Assembly (NCBI RefSeq): GCF_027945075.1
Contig: NZ_CP116034.1
Location: forward strand, 3,906,001 to 3,970,000
DNA length: 64,000 nt
From: Chryseobacterium sp. CY350
GTDB lineage: Bacteria > Bacteroidota > Bacteroidia > Flavobacteriales > Weeksellaceae
Direction: 5' to 3'
The position numbers and the translations under genes are program-made. Of this stretch, positions 6,800 to 14,833 are shown piece after piece; position 1 is the first letter of the stretch; every line of letters begins with the position of its first letter. Under the pieces are notes generated by a model. It saw nothing but the letters and a program-made list of their open reading frames with translations, was not told the DNA's origin and made no database searches.

Positions 6800-8275
6800 C
6801 TAATAAGCTTTCGCAAACAAAACTCTCCTTGCAGAAGGTTTTTGTGAGATCAGAGAAACTCCTTCCTCAATATCATCATCTAAAGGAATACAACGGATTG
6901 TTGCTTTGGTTTCTTCCTTAATCTGCGCTTCTTCTTCGTCAGTTCCGTCCCAATGTGCGTAGATAAAACCTCCTTTTTCTTCTAAAACTTTTTTAAACTC
7001 TTCGTAAGAATCTACTTTTGTAATATTGTTTTTTCTGAAATTAAGCGCTTTGTTGTACATATCCTCCTGAATAGTTTTCAATAAATCTTCGATATAAGAA
7101 TCTAAACCTTCCAACGGTTTAGTTTCTTTAGTAAGATTGTCTCTTCTGGCGATTTCTACAGATTTGTTTTCTAAATCTCTCGGTCCCATTGCGATTCTTA
7201 AAGGCACACCTTTTAATTCGTATTCAGCAAACTTCCATCCGGGTTTGTTTTGGGTGTCATCATCAAATTTTACTGAAATTCCTTTTAATTTTAATTTATT
7301 CTGAATTTCCAATGCAACTTCACTGATTTGATTTAATTGCTCTTCTCCTTTAAAAATAGGAACAATAACCACCTGAATCGGCGCCAAAGTCGGCGGCAAA
7401 ACCAAACCTAAATCATCCGAATGCGTCATGATCAAAGCTCCCATCAGACGTGTTGAAGTTCCCCAAGACGTTGCCCATGCGTGTTCTATTTTTCCTTCTT
7501 TGTTGGTGAATTTTACGTCAAATGCTTTTGCGAAATTCTGTCCCAAAAAGTGAGAAGTCCCGGCCTGAAGCGCTTTACCATCCTGCATCAATGCTTCGAT
7601 ACAATACGTATCATCTGCTCCGGCAAACCTTTCAGAAGGAGTTTTTACACCCATCACAACAGGCATTGCCATAAATTTTTCGGCAAAATCTGCATAGACA
7701 TTATTCATTTTTTCAGCTTCTTCCAAAGCTTCATCTTTTGTAGCGTGAGCAGTATGACCTTCCTGCCACAAAAATTCGGAAGTTCTCAAAAACAAACGAG
7801 TTCTCATTTCCCAACGAACAACATTTGCCCATTGATTGATCAAAATTGGTAAATCTCTGTAAGACTGAATCCATCCTTTATAAGTATTCCAGATAATTGC
7901 TTCAGAAGTAGGTCTTACGATCAGTTCTTCTTCTAATTTGGCATCCGGATCTACGATTAGTTTTCCGGGATTATCAGGGTCGTTTTTTAGACGGTAATGA
8001 GTAACAATAGCACATTCTTTGGCAAAACCTTCCGCGTTTTTTTCTTCAGCTTCAAATAAACTTTTGGGTACGAATAGTGGGAAATATGCATTTACGTGAC
8101 CTGTTTCCTTGAATCTTTTGTCCATCTCGTCACGCATTTTCTCCCAGATCGCATATCCGTACGGTTTTATAACCATAGATCCTCTTACTCCGGAGTTTTC
8201 AGCCAAATCTGCTTTTACAACCAATTCATTATACCACTTGCTGTAATCTTCGCTTCTTGAGGTTAATTTTGCCAT
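6800..8275 (-). CDS. proS: Prolyl-tRNA synthetase, archaeal/eukaryote-like type
   Basis: Charges tRNA-Pro. At 491 residues it lacks the editing insertion of the E. coli type and matches the archaeal/eukaryote-like ProRS. Class II motifs are visible: RPTSEAIIW (TxE loop, about residue 121), [15 protein letters not shown] (motif 2 region), and an anticodon-binding domain from about 295. It ends in the characteristic C-terminal Tyr (RRVLFAKAY). Unusual: the C-terminal domain normally binds zinc through cysteines near WCGxEEC and CxxC. Here the same positions read WDGTDEEE and SLISQK, so the ligands are missing. Monocistronic, divergent from the lipoprotein gene. Confidence 0.96.
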   Translation of the reverse strand: MAKLTSRSEDYSKWYNELVVKADLAENSGVRGSMVIKPYGYAIWEKMRDEMDKRFKETGHVNAYFPLFVPKSLFEAEEKNAEGFAKECAIVTHYRLKNDPDNPGKLIVDPDAKLEEELIVRPTSEAIIWNTYKGWIQSYRDLPILINQWANVVRWEMRTRLFLRTSEFLWQEGHTAHATKDEALEEAEKMNNVYADFAEKFMAMPVVMGVKTPSERFAGADDTYCIEALMQDGKALQAGTSHFLGQNFAKAFDVKFTNKEGKIEHAWATSWGTSTRLMGALIMTHSDDLGLVLPPTLAPIQVVIVPIFKGEEQLNQISEVALEIQNKLKLKGISVKFDDDTQNKPGWKFAEYELKGVPLRIAMGPRDLENKSVEIARRDNLTKETKPLEGLDSYIEDLLKTIQEDMYNKALNFRKNNITKVDSYEEFKKVLEEKGGFIYAHWDGTDEEEAQIKEETKATIRCIPLDDDIEEGVSLISQKPSARRVLFAKAY

Positions 8276-8368
8276 TAATTTTATTTTAATATTTTAACTT
8301 TTCTCTTTTATTGTAATCTAAAAATAAAAATCTATTTTTGATAGATCTTTCTTACCAATTATTTGGTA

Positions 8369-8376
8369 TATTTTTG
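8369..8376 (+). promoter_or_regulatory. -7 element TATTTTTG for the lipoprotein-porin pair
   Basis: TATTTTTG matches TAnnTTTG and lies 46 bp before the ATG at 8422. Confidence 0.5.
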
Positions 8377-8421
8377 GTACAGATTGCAAATATAATTTAA
8401 ATTAAAAATTTTTACATTATC

Positions 8422-9501
8422 ATGAAAAGAAATATACATAAAAATTTACTTGGGACGCTAAAATCTAAAGGGATTTTAGGAATTTCAAGTGGTTTGCTAT
8501 TAATGTCTTGCGGAGCTCAGGTAGGAGGTTATAGCGAGACCGATGGAGTATATTATGATCCCAATAGAGATACGCTTCCTGAAGGCGTAATCATCAACGG
8601 TGATCAAGGAAACAGAGTAGGAGATTATTATGACTATTATCCCGAAACGAATATCGTAGAGAATGCACAGATCAACTCAGCAGAATACGATAACCGATAT
8701 GATTCTTGGGTAAATTCTAACAACAGCAATGCAACAGATTCTGACTGGGGCAACTTTGCAGGAAATGAAACCAACATCTACGACAACTCTTGGGGTTGGG
8801 GAATGGGTTTTGGTTCACCTTGGGGATGGTATGGCGGTTATAGTCCTTATTGGGGATCTGGCTGGGGAATGGGAATGTCATTCGGCTTGGGTAATTCTTG
8901 GGGCTGGGGCGGTTACAACCCATATTGGGGTATGGGATGGAATTCTCCTTACTGGGGAGCGTACAATCCTTACTGGGGATATGGCGGATACGGTGGCTGG
9001 TACGGTGGTGCAGGATATTGGGGTAACAGTTATTACGCACCCGTTTACAGAAGAAGCGGAGCAAATGGAAGAGGATTTACAAACAAAACTGTAGGTATTA
9101 ATAAATATAACGGTACAAGCTCAGGTTTCAGAAATGGAAATAACAACTCCGGAATTAGAAACGGACAAGGCGGTTTCAGAAACAACAATGGAGGTTTCAG
9201 ACAGGGATCCGGAAACGGAGGTTTTAGACAGGGAAGCTCAACAGGCGGCTTTAGAAATCAATCTGGTACTAGAAATCCTAACTACAATACAAGACCGAAT
9301 TATAATACAAGACCAAATTATAATACGAGACCAAATTACAATCAACAATCGCAGCCAAGATCAAATGATAATGGTGGCTTCAGATCAGGAGGATTCAATT
9401 CAGGAAGCAGCGGTGGAGGCTTCAGATCAGGAGGTTCTTCTGGCGGTGGAGGCATGAGATCCGGCGGCGGAGGCGGCGGTTTCAGATCTGGTGGTAGATA
9501 A
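8422..9501 (+). CDS. Gly/Trp/Tyr-rich lipoprotein, unknown function
   Basis: A 359-residue protein with a lipoprotein signal peptide ending GLLLMSC, so Cys30 is the likely lipidated residue. The mature part has three zones. An acidic Tyr/Asp/Asn-rich zone comes first (about 31-115). A Trp/Gly/Tyr/Pro-rich zone follows (about 120-205) with repeats of the PYWG type. An Arg/Gly/Asn/Ser-rich tail (about 210-359) carries GGFR repeats and an NYNTRP repeat. It resembles no enzyme. The composition suggests a surface-exposed, possibly phase-separating or adhesive protein. Its stop is 32 bp before the next ATG, so it is probably co-transcribed with the FadL-type porin. Confidence 0.75.
   Translation: MKRNIHKNLLGTLKSKGILGISSGLLLMSCGAQVGGYSETDGVYYDPNRDTLPEGVIINGDQGNRVGDYYDYYPETNIVENAQINSAEYDNRYDSWVNSNNSNATDSDWGNFAGNETNIYDNSWGWGMGFGSPWGWYGGYSPYWGSGWGMGMSFGLGNSWGWGGYNPYWGMGWNSPYWGAYNPYWGYGGYGGWYGGAGYWGNSYYAPVYRRSGANGRGFTNKTVGINKYNGTSSGFRNGNNNSGIRNGQGGFRNNNGGFRQGSGNGGFRQGSSTGGFRNQSGTRNPNYNTRPNYNTRPNYNTRPNYNQQSQPRSNDNGGFRSGGFNSGSSGGGFRSGGSSGGGGMRSGGGGGGFRSGGR
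9280..9342 (+). repeat. 18-bp coding tandem repeat (NYNTRP)
   Basis: Three and a half copies of an 18-bp unit encode NYNTRP in the Arg/Asn/Gly-rich tail of the lipoprotein. Copies at 9298-9315 and 9316-9333 differ by one base. Being a multiple of three, copy-number change would keep the frame. Confidence 0.8.
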
Positions 9502-9533
9502 TTATTTAAAACTCAATAACTGTAAAGAATATA

Positions 9534-10964
9534 ATGTTAAAAAAATCTTTAGTCATAATGAGTATTTCTGCAGCATTTTTTGTGCAGGCTCAGGATATTT
9601 CAGTAATTAGAAACTCTATTGATGTATACTCAAATACTCCAATGGTAGGATCTTCAAAATTTAATGCAATGGTAGGCTCAAATGGAGCTCTCGGTGGCGA
9701 TGCTACCTCGTTGCTTACAAACCCTGCAGGTATAGGAGTTGCTATTGCTGGCGATGTTTCGGGTACTCTATCTGTTGTGAACAATAAGAATACATCGTCA
9801 CTTGCAGGTTCGTCAATTAATTATAATATCAACAAAACAAATGTTGGTAATGTAAATGGTGTAGCAACCTTCCAGTTGATGACAGAAACACCGTGGAAAT
9901 TTATTAATGTTGCTGCGAATATTTCCACAACATCAATTGAAGATTATATAGAATCGCCAGGAAATTCTAACATCACGATCGCCAAAAGTTTAGTCGATCA
10001 GGGAGGAAATAATGTTGTTGGTAATCTCTCTTATTTGGGTCACGCTTACAATAGATACGGAACTCAGACGAAATTCAACGTTGGTGTAGGTGCAAATTAT
10101 AACAATACCTGGTATTTTGGAGCCAGCTTGAATATGCACGGTGTTGATATGGAACAATATGACAGTGCTGTTTTAGGTCTGGATTTAGATAAATCTGTAA
10201 CCACTTTCGATAAACAATATACTCCTTACTCGGAAAACTCAAGCGGTTTTTCAGGAAGTATAGGTGTTATTGGGAAAATGAGCAATCAATTCAGGTTGGG
10301 TGCATCGATCGAAACACCAACTTGGTGGACAATTGACAGAGCCTATAGAGATTACTATGACGGTGGAGACGGAATTTACTATGACAATTTTGTTGAAGAC
10401 AGATCATTTAGATCTCCTATGAAAGCTACTATAAGCGGTGCTTTTGTTCCGAATAAGAATTTCGCGATCAATGTAGACTATACTCTTGGATTAACGAAGC
10501 CAAGATATCAGGTGCAAGGTGATGCAGAAACAGAATTAAATTCTTTTTTCAACGATAATTATAAAAATTTATCAGAAGTAAAGGTTGGAGCCGAGTACAG
10601 AATAAAGGCTTTACGTTTAAGAGGAGGTTATTCATATGCTTCAAGTCCGTTTGATTCTACTACAATAAGTGCGTTTTCAAATACAGGAACCGTTGCAGAC
10701 AGTAACTACAGCAATTTTATTTTAGGAGACAGAAGTACGATTGGTGCAGGTATAGGATATGATTTCGGATCTTTCTATATCGATGCTGCTTATCAGAATA
10801 TGACGTCCGAGTATAAAAATCCGTTCCTTGCAGGATATGAATTTACAAATTATAATACAGGATATTATTCAGGAGATTTTGATGTAACAACTCCATCTTC
10901 AGTTGTATCTGACGTAAAGAATATTAGAAATAATTTCTTCGTTACATTGGGCTGGAAATTCTAA
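9534..10964 (+). CDS. OmpP1/FadL/TodX family outer membrane protein
   Basis: A 476-residue outer-membrane beta-barrel with a clear Sec signal peptide (MLKKSLVIMSISAAFFVQAQ, cleavage after AQA-type motif). The mature N-terminus carries the family's hatch-like segment (GGDATSLLTNPAGIGVA). The rest alternates polar and hydrophobic residues with many aromatic belts and ends in aromatic-rich NNFFVTLGWKF, ending in Phe as barrels usually do. FadL/TodX proteins import hydrophobic compounds such as fatty acids; in Flavobacteria they are often labelled hemin receptors without evidence. It follows the lipoprotein gene by 32 bp and is followed by a strong terminator. Confidence 0.85.
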   Translation: MLKKSLVIMSISAAFFVQAQDISVIRNSIDVYSNTPMVGSSKFNAMVGSNGALGGDATSLLTNPAGIGVAIAGDVSGTLSVVNNKNTSSLAGSSINYNINKTNVGNVNGVATFQLMTETPWKFINVAANISTTSIEDYIESPGNSNITIAKSLVDQGGNNVVGNLSYLGHAYNRYGTQTKFNVGVGANYNNTWYFGASLNMHGVDMEQYDSAVLGLDLDKSVTTFDKQYTPYSENSSGFSGSIGVIGKMSNQFRLGASIETPTWWTIDRAYRDYYDGGDGIYYDNFVEDRSFRSPMKATISGAFVPNKNFAINVDYTLGLTKPRYQVQGDAETELNSFFNDNYKNLSEVKVGAEYRIKALRLRGGYSYASSPFDSTTISAFSNTGTVADSNYSNFILGDRSTIGAGIGYDFGSFYIDAAYQNMTSEYKNPFLAGYEFTNYNTGYYSGDFDVTTPSSVVSDVKNIRNNFFVTLGWKF

Positions 10965-10990
10965 TTAGAAATTTTATTTAAACATAAGAA

Positions 10991-11020
10991 AGGCTTCGAA
11001 TTATTTTCGAAGCCTTTTTG
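10991..11020 (+). terminator. Terminator after the FadL-type porin
   Basis: A perfect 10-bp stem (10991-11000 with 11006-11015) and T-run, 26 bp after the stop codon. Confidence 0.85.
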
Positions 11021-11127
11021 TTTTACTCTTGTATAAATTGAATAAATATTTTCAATGATGCTTAGCAGAATATGACTTCCAAGTGTTTTACAATAATTGA
11101 TATATTTTCTAGTTTAAATAAAATCAA

Positions 11128-11847
11128 TTAATGATGATGACCGTGATCATGAGAATGAAACAAATGCATCAACAAAGCCAAAGAAACACCCAAAATTACC
11201 AATCCGATTTTTGACCAGTTGATATTATGATTTTTATTACTTTCAAAAATGATTACAGACGAAATATGTAAGAAAATTCCGCCAACAATGGCTAAGAAAT
11301 AAGGCTGTAAATTTGGATTGAAATAATTTCCCAACAACATTCCCATGGGTGAAGCCAACGCAAAAAGTGCTACAATTAATAATGAAGGATAGGATGCTTT
11401 CGATCCAGATCTGTTAAATAAAAACGCACCCAGAATAAACGAAATCGGAAGATTGTGAAACAAAATTCCTAAAAGATAAGGTGACAGCGGATTTGTTTCA
11501 TTTGCCAAAGGTATTCCTTCAATAAAAGCGTGAATGAAAAGACCAACCATTAATGCAGCCGGCAAAATATTGCTGCTTTCATTATGATGATGAAAATGCC
11601 CGTGCTCAAAACCTTTGGTAAGTGCTTCGAGAATCATTTGAAGCAAAACCCCGCCAATCACGAAAATCCCTAAGTTACCACTTACTTCTGAAGCGTAAAC
11701 CTGTGGAAAAACTTCGTTTAAACAGATCGTAATCAGAAAACCTGCACTTAGAATCAATAAATTTTTGGCAAATTGCTCTTTCTTACCAAAGAATTTTCCA
11801 AGAAAAACTCCTGCTATTACGCTTAATATTAATAGAATGAAAATCAT
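11128..11847 (-). CDS. ZIP family divalent metal transporter
   Basis: A 239-residue ZIP permease with about eight TM helices. The binuclear metal site motifs are recognisable: FIHAFIEGIPLANE (TM4, H-x-x-x-E-G) and LFHNLPISFILG (TM5, HNxPxS). A His-rich cytoplasmic loop (HGHFHHHNES) and a His-rich C-terminus (HSHDHGHHH) are likely metal sensors or chelators. ZIP proteins import Zn2+, Fe2+ or Mn2+ into the cytosol. Its ATG overlaps the stop of the upstream methyltransferase by one base (TAATG), so translation of the two is coupled. Confidence 0.9.
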   Translation of the reverse strand: MIFILLILSVIAGVFLGKFFGKKEQFAKNLLILSAGFLITICLNEVFPQVYASEVSGNLGIFVIGGVLLQMILEALTKGFEHGHFHHHNESSNILPAALMVGLFIHAFIEGIPLANETNPLSPYLLGILFHNLPISFILGAFLFNRSGSKASYPSLLIVALFALASPMGMLLGNYFNPNLQPYFLAIVGGIFLHISSVIIFESNKNHNINWSKIGLVILGVSLALLMHLFHSHDHGHHH

Positions 11848-12572
11848 TACTTTTTCTTAAATAAATTGATGCAACGAGGCGAAATTTCTTTCTGAAAATC
11901 GTTCAGCTGATAATCTCCCCAAATTTTTATCCTTTCAAAACCACATTCTTCAGCGTAGTTTTTTATCGTATCCAAAGTGTGAAGTTTTACCTTTTCAAAA
12001 AAATGATAAGGCTTTCCTTCAGATTCAAAACGAATATCTTTTATAATATGTCTGTTTTCGATCTTTTTAGAAATATGAAAATCAATTTCTTCTCTCTGAA
12101 CGGTCGTTTCCGGAACAATCATTCGTCTTACATATTCTTCGTTAAGATAGTCTAAAACAAAATATCCGTTAGATTTTAAGACATTATAAACCGATTTGAA
12201 TACATTTTTATCATCTGCTTCATTATCAAAATATCCGAAACTTGTAAACAAATTAAATACAGCATCTACAGGTTCTGAATCAATAGGATTTCGCATATCG
12301 TGAACCTTAAATTTCAGACTTTCATTTTGAAATTGCTTATCGAAGTCAATGCTTTGATGTGAAAGATCCAAACCTAGAACATCATAGCCCATTTTATTCA
12401 GAAAAACAGAATGTCGCCCTTTTCCGCAGGCAAGGTCTATAATCTTTGAAGATTGTGGAAGCTCAAGTTCCTGTGTCAGTTTTGTAATAAAATTTTCTGC
12501 CTCTGTATAATCTCTGTTATTGTAAAGCAAATGATAATAAGGCGTATCAAACCAAGATTCAAACCATTCCAT
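11847..12572 (-). CDS. Class I SAM-dependent methyltransferase
   Basis: A 241-residue Rossmann-type methyltransferase. Motif I is KIIDLACGKGRHSVFLNKMGY (glycine-rich SAM loop), motif II-like LGLDLSHQSIDF, and an acidic/hydrophobic motif IV (VDAVFNLFTSFGYFD). The C-terminal part is beta-rich with KLHTLDTIKNYAEECGFE. This organisation is typical of small-molecule methyltransferases; the substrate is not readable. It overlaps the ZIP transporter gene by one base and is probably co-transcribed with it. A TATTTTTG box (minus strand, 12577-12584) lies so close to the ATG that a very short leader is expected. Confidence 0.85.
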   Translation of the reverse strand: MEWFESWFDTPYYHLLYNNRDYTEAENFITKLTQELELPQSSKIIDLACGKGRHSVFLNKMGYDVLGLDLSHQSIDFDKQFQNESLKFKVHDMRNPIDSEPVDAVFNLFTSFGYFDNEADDKNVFKSVYNVLKSNGYFVLDYLNEEYVRRMIVPETTVQREEIDFHISKKIENRHIIKDIRFESEGKPYHFFEKVKLHTLDTIKNYAEECGFERIKIWGDYQLNDFQKEISPRCINLFKKK

Positions 12573-12576
12573 AATG

Positions 12577-12584
12577 CAAAAATA
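12577..12584 (-). promoter_or_regulatory. -7 element TATTTTTG before the methyltransferase-ZIP pair
   Basis: An exact TAnnTTTG match on the minus strand, five bases upstream of the ATG. With a normal 5-8 nt spacing the transcript would start at or next to the start codon. Confidence 0.45.
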
Positions 12585-12708
12585 ACTAAATTTGTGCGGT
12601 TAAAAGAAATGTATTTTTAACATTGCCGGATTGAAAGATTCAATTATAATAAAAATTGACTTTCTAATCTTTTGATTTTTAAATAATTAAATCTTTTAAT
12701 GATAACTT

Positions 12709-13878
12709 ATGGATACAGAAAATATAAAAATTCAGATAAAAACATTCTTCGGATTAGAACAGGTTTTAGGTGAAGAAATCAAAAAACTGGGTGGAAAAAA
12801 TGTAGAATTGAAAAATCGTGCAGTAAATTGCGAAGGCGACCTTGGTTTTCTTTACAAAATTAATTATTCTGCAAGAACGGCATTGAAAATCCTGGTTCCG
12901 ATTGAAGAATTTAAAGCTTACAACGAAACAAAATTCTACGAAAAGCTTTTCAAATTTGAGTGGGATGATTTTATGAGTGTTGATCAAACATTTGCGATCG
13001 ATTCTACGGTGAATTCTGAAAGATTCAGTCATTCTCAGTTTATGACCTTTAAAATGAAGGATGCGATCGTTGATTTTTTCCAGAACAGATACGGAAGAAG
13101 ACCAAGTATCGAAACAAAATCTCCGGATATCAAATTCCACCTTCACATCGATAGAGAACTGGTGACGATCTCTCTGGATTCTTCGGGCGATGCTTTATTT
13201 AAAAGAGGGTACAGAAAAGAACAGGGTGAAGCGCCAATTAATGAGGTTTTGGCAAGCGGAATGCTTCAGTTAGCTGGTTGGGACGGGAAAGGAAACTTTC
13301 TTGATCCAATGTGTGGTTCCGGAACGATTTTGATTGAGGCTGCGATGATGGCGATGGATCTTCCTGCACAGCTTTTCAGAAAAAGATTCGGTTTCCAAAA
13401 CTGGAAAAATTATGATGAAGCTTTATTTACTAAAATTAAAGAATTCAGAATCGAAAGAATAAGAGAATTTCACGGGAAAATCGTTGGGTATGACATCGAT
13501 GGAAGAACGCTGGATGCTGCAAGAGATAATATAGAATCGGCAGAAATGGAGGATGTGATCGAGGTAAGAAGAGAAAATTTCTTCGATACCAAAAAAGATA
13601 TGTTTCCATTGTTGATGGTTTTCAATCCGCCTTATGACGAGAGAATTTCAATTAACGATGACGATTTCTACAAGAAAATAGGAGATACTTTCAAAACGAG
13701 TTATCCTAATACTTTGGCGTGGCTTATTTCTTCGGATCTTGATGCACCAAAGAAAATCGGGTTGCGACCTTCAAGAAAAATCAAACTTTTCAACGGAAAA
13801 CTGGAAACCAGATTTTTACAGTATGAAATGTATGAGGGAACAAAGAAGTTGCACAAGATTGAAAATAAAGAAGATTAA
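12709..13878 (+). CDS. THUMP-domain class I SAM RNA methyltransferase (RlmL-like)
   Basis: A 389-residue RNA methyltransferase. An N-terminal ferredoxin-like/THUMP region (about 1-155) is followed by a UPF0020/RlmL-type catalytic domain. That domain has motif I (NFLDPMCGSGTILIEAAMMA, about residue 200) and the N6-adenine or N2-guanine type catalytic motif NPPYDERI. In E. coli, RlmL methylates N2 of G2445 in 23S rRNA; this short form lacks the RlmK half. Flavobacterial homologues have this single-enzyme length. Start ATG at 12709. The following small membrane protein gene begins four bases after its stop, suggesting one transcript. Confidence 0.9.
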   Translation: MDTENIKIQIKTFFGLEQVLGEEIKKLGGKNVELKNRAVNCEGDLGFLYKINYSARTALKILVPIEEFKAYNETKFYEKLFKFEWDDFMSVDQTFAIDSTVNSERFSHSQFMTFKMKDAIVDFFQNRYGRRPSIETKSPDIKFHLHIDRELVTISLDSSGDALFKRGYRKEQGEAPINEVLASGMLQLAGWDGKGNFLDPMCGSGTILIEAAMMAMDLPAQLFRKRFGFQNWKNYDEALFTKIKEFRIERIREFHGKIVGYDIDGRTLDAARDNIESAEMEDVIEVRRENFFDTKKDMFPLLMVFNPPYDERISINDDDFYKKIGDTFKTSYPNTLAWLISSDLDAPKKIGLRPSRKIKLFNGKLETRFLQYEMYEGTKKLHKIENKED

Positions 13879-13882
13879 AAAT

Positions 13883-14317
13883 ATGCCTTTTGATTTTTTT
13901 GATGGCTTAGGATTTATTGGGGACTTAATTAGTTTTTTAGGAAGTTCTTCTGACTCAAAATCCTTAACCGACAAAGAGGCACAGAATAAAAAATCAAAAT
14001 ATATTGTAGAATGGTGGAGTGGAAGTCTACTTCTAATATCTGCCATTCTACTTTTTCTCGTATTTAAAAATTTCTTGCCAGCAGAAAATCTTGTACAGAA
14101 TTTGATTGTTTGTTCAATTATCGGATTGATTATTTCTTTTGTTTTGTTTTTTGCACTCTATCATTTGGGACTTTATTATTTTAAAAGTCTTTTTAAATTG
14201 CTTTTACTGAGTTGTTCAGTTATTCTATTTTCAATTTCGATCGTTTTATGTATTTATTTTAAATCAAATTTATTTATCAAAACTCCGTCATCTCTGGAAA
14301 ACAGTTTATATAAGTAA
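13883..14317 (+). CDS. Small membrane protein, unknown
   Basis: 144 residues starting MPFDFFDGLGFIGDLISFLG, with a Ser/Asp/Lys-rich segment and then three hydrophobic helices (about 50-70, 82-105 and 112-135). I do not recognise the family. The frame is open from 13739, but that part overlaps the methyltransferase gene in another frame; the ATG at 13883, four bases after the methyltransferase stop, is the sensible start. The gene is followed immediately by the 21-bp repeat array, whose first unit begins within ten bases of the stop codon. Confidence 0.6.
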   Translation: MPFDFFDGLGFIGDLISFLGSSSDSKSLTDKEAQNKKSKYIVEWWSGSLLLISAILLFLVFKNFLPAENLVQNLIVCSIIGLIISFVLFFALYHLGLYYFKSLFKLLLLSCSVILFSISIVLCIYFKSNLFIKTPSSLENSLYK

Positions 14318-14319
14318 GG

Positions 14320-14736
14320 AATTATCTTGCTGTGTCGGAAAATGATCTGTACATGCCAGAACACGATCTGTCAATACCAGAAAGAGATCTGCGTTGGTCG
14401 GAATGTTATCTTGTTGTCTTAGAAAATCATCTGTATATATCGGAATGTCATCTGTCTAAGTCGGAATGCGATCTGTCTGCGTAGAAAAGTAATCTTGCTA
14501 TCTTAGAAAACAATCCGTTCGATTCAGAATGTAATCTTACTGTCTCGGAATACTATCGATCTGCCTCAAAAAGCTATCTATGTATTTAATAATGGCATCT
14601 TACTGCTTGAAAAGTGATCTATACATCGATGAATACTATCTTGTATCTCCTGAAGAGAATCTGTAGGTTTTTGGAAATCATCATTACATTACTAGAAGTC
14701 ATGTTGATTCATTGCAAAGCAATTTGTTATGAACGT
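14320..14736 (+). repeat. Degenerate 21-bp tandem repeat array, 20 units
   Basis: A core ATCT recurs at 14324, 14345, 14366, 14387, 14408, 14429, 14450, 14471, 14492, (ATCC) 14513, 14534, (ATCG) 14555, 14576, 14597, 14617, 14638 and 14659, with decayed copies at 14680, 14701 and 14722. Of 19 intervals, 18 are exactly 21 bp and one is 20 bp. The approximate consensus is ATCTGTCTGTCTCGGAATGTG. In the frame starting at 14320 each unit encodes a heptapeptide of the form x-(D/H/Y/N)-L-x-x-(S/P)-E, but unit 8 has an in-frame TAG (14482-14484), later units have more stops, and there is no ATG before 14353. Units 1-9 are best conserved and the 3' units are worn. Function unknown. Confidence 0.9.
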
Positions 14737-14788
14737 TCTTATTAAACTGCATAAATTCTGGTTTTATATTTTAATTAACGATAAACTG

Positions 14789-14820
14789 TTTGTAAGTTCT
14801 TTCACGAATAATTAATTTTG
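14789..14820 (+). promoter_or_regulatory. Bacteroidetes promoter for the glycosyltransferase
   Basis: TTTG at 14789-14792, a 20-bp spacer and TAATTTTG at 14813-14820 fit the TTTG-N17-23-TAnnTTTG consensus. The TTG start codon at 14834 lies 13 bp after the -7 box, giving a short leader. Confidence 0.65.
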
Positions 14821-14833
14821 AAAAAAATTCCAT

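Noticed and set aside
8717..9457. Several frames within the Gly/Trp/Tyr-rich lipoprotein gene
   Set aside because: Repetitive coding DNA opens all frames; only the + frame with a lipoprotein signal and coherent repeats is credible.
13739..13882. N-terminal extension of the small membrane protein
   Set aside because: It overlaps the THUMP methyltransferase gene in another frame; the ATG four bases after that gene's stop is a better start.
14324..14736. The 21-bp array as a CRISPR
   Set aside because: There are no invariant repeats separated by unique spacers; the whole 21-bp unit is the repeat, and no cas genes are nearby.
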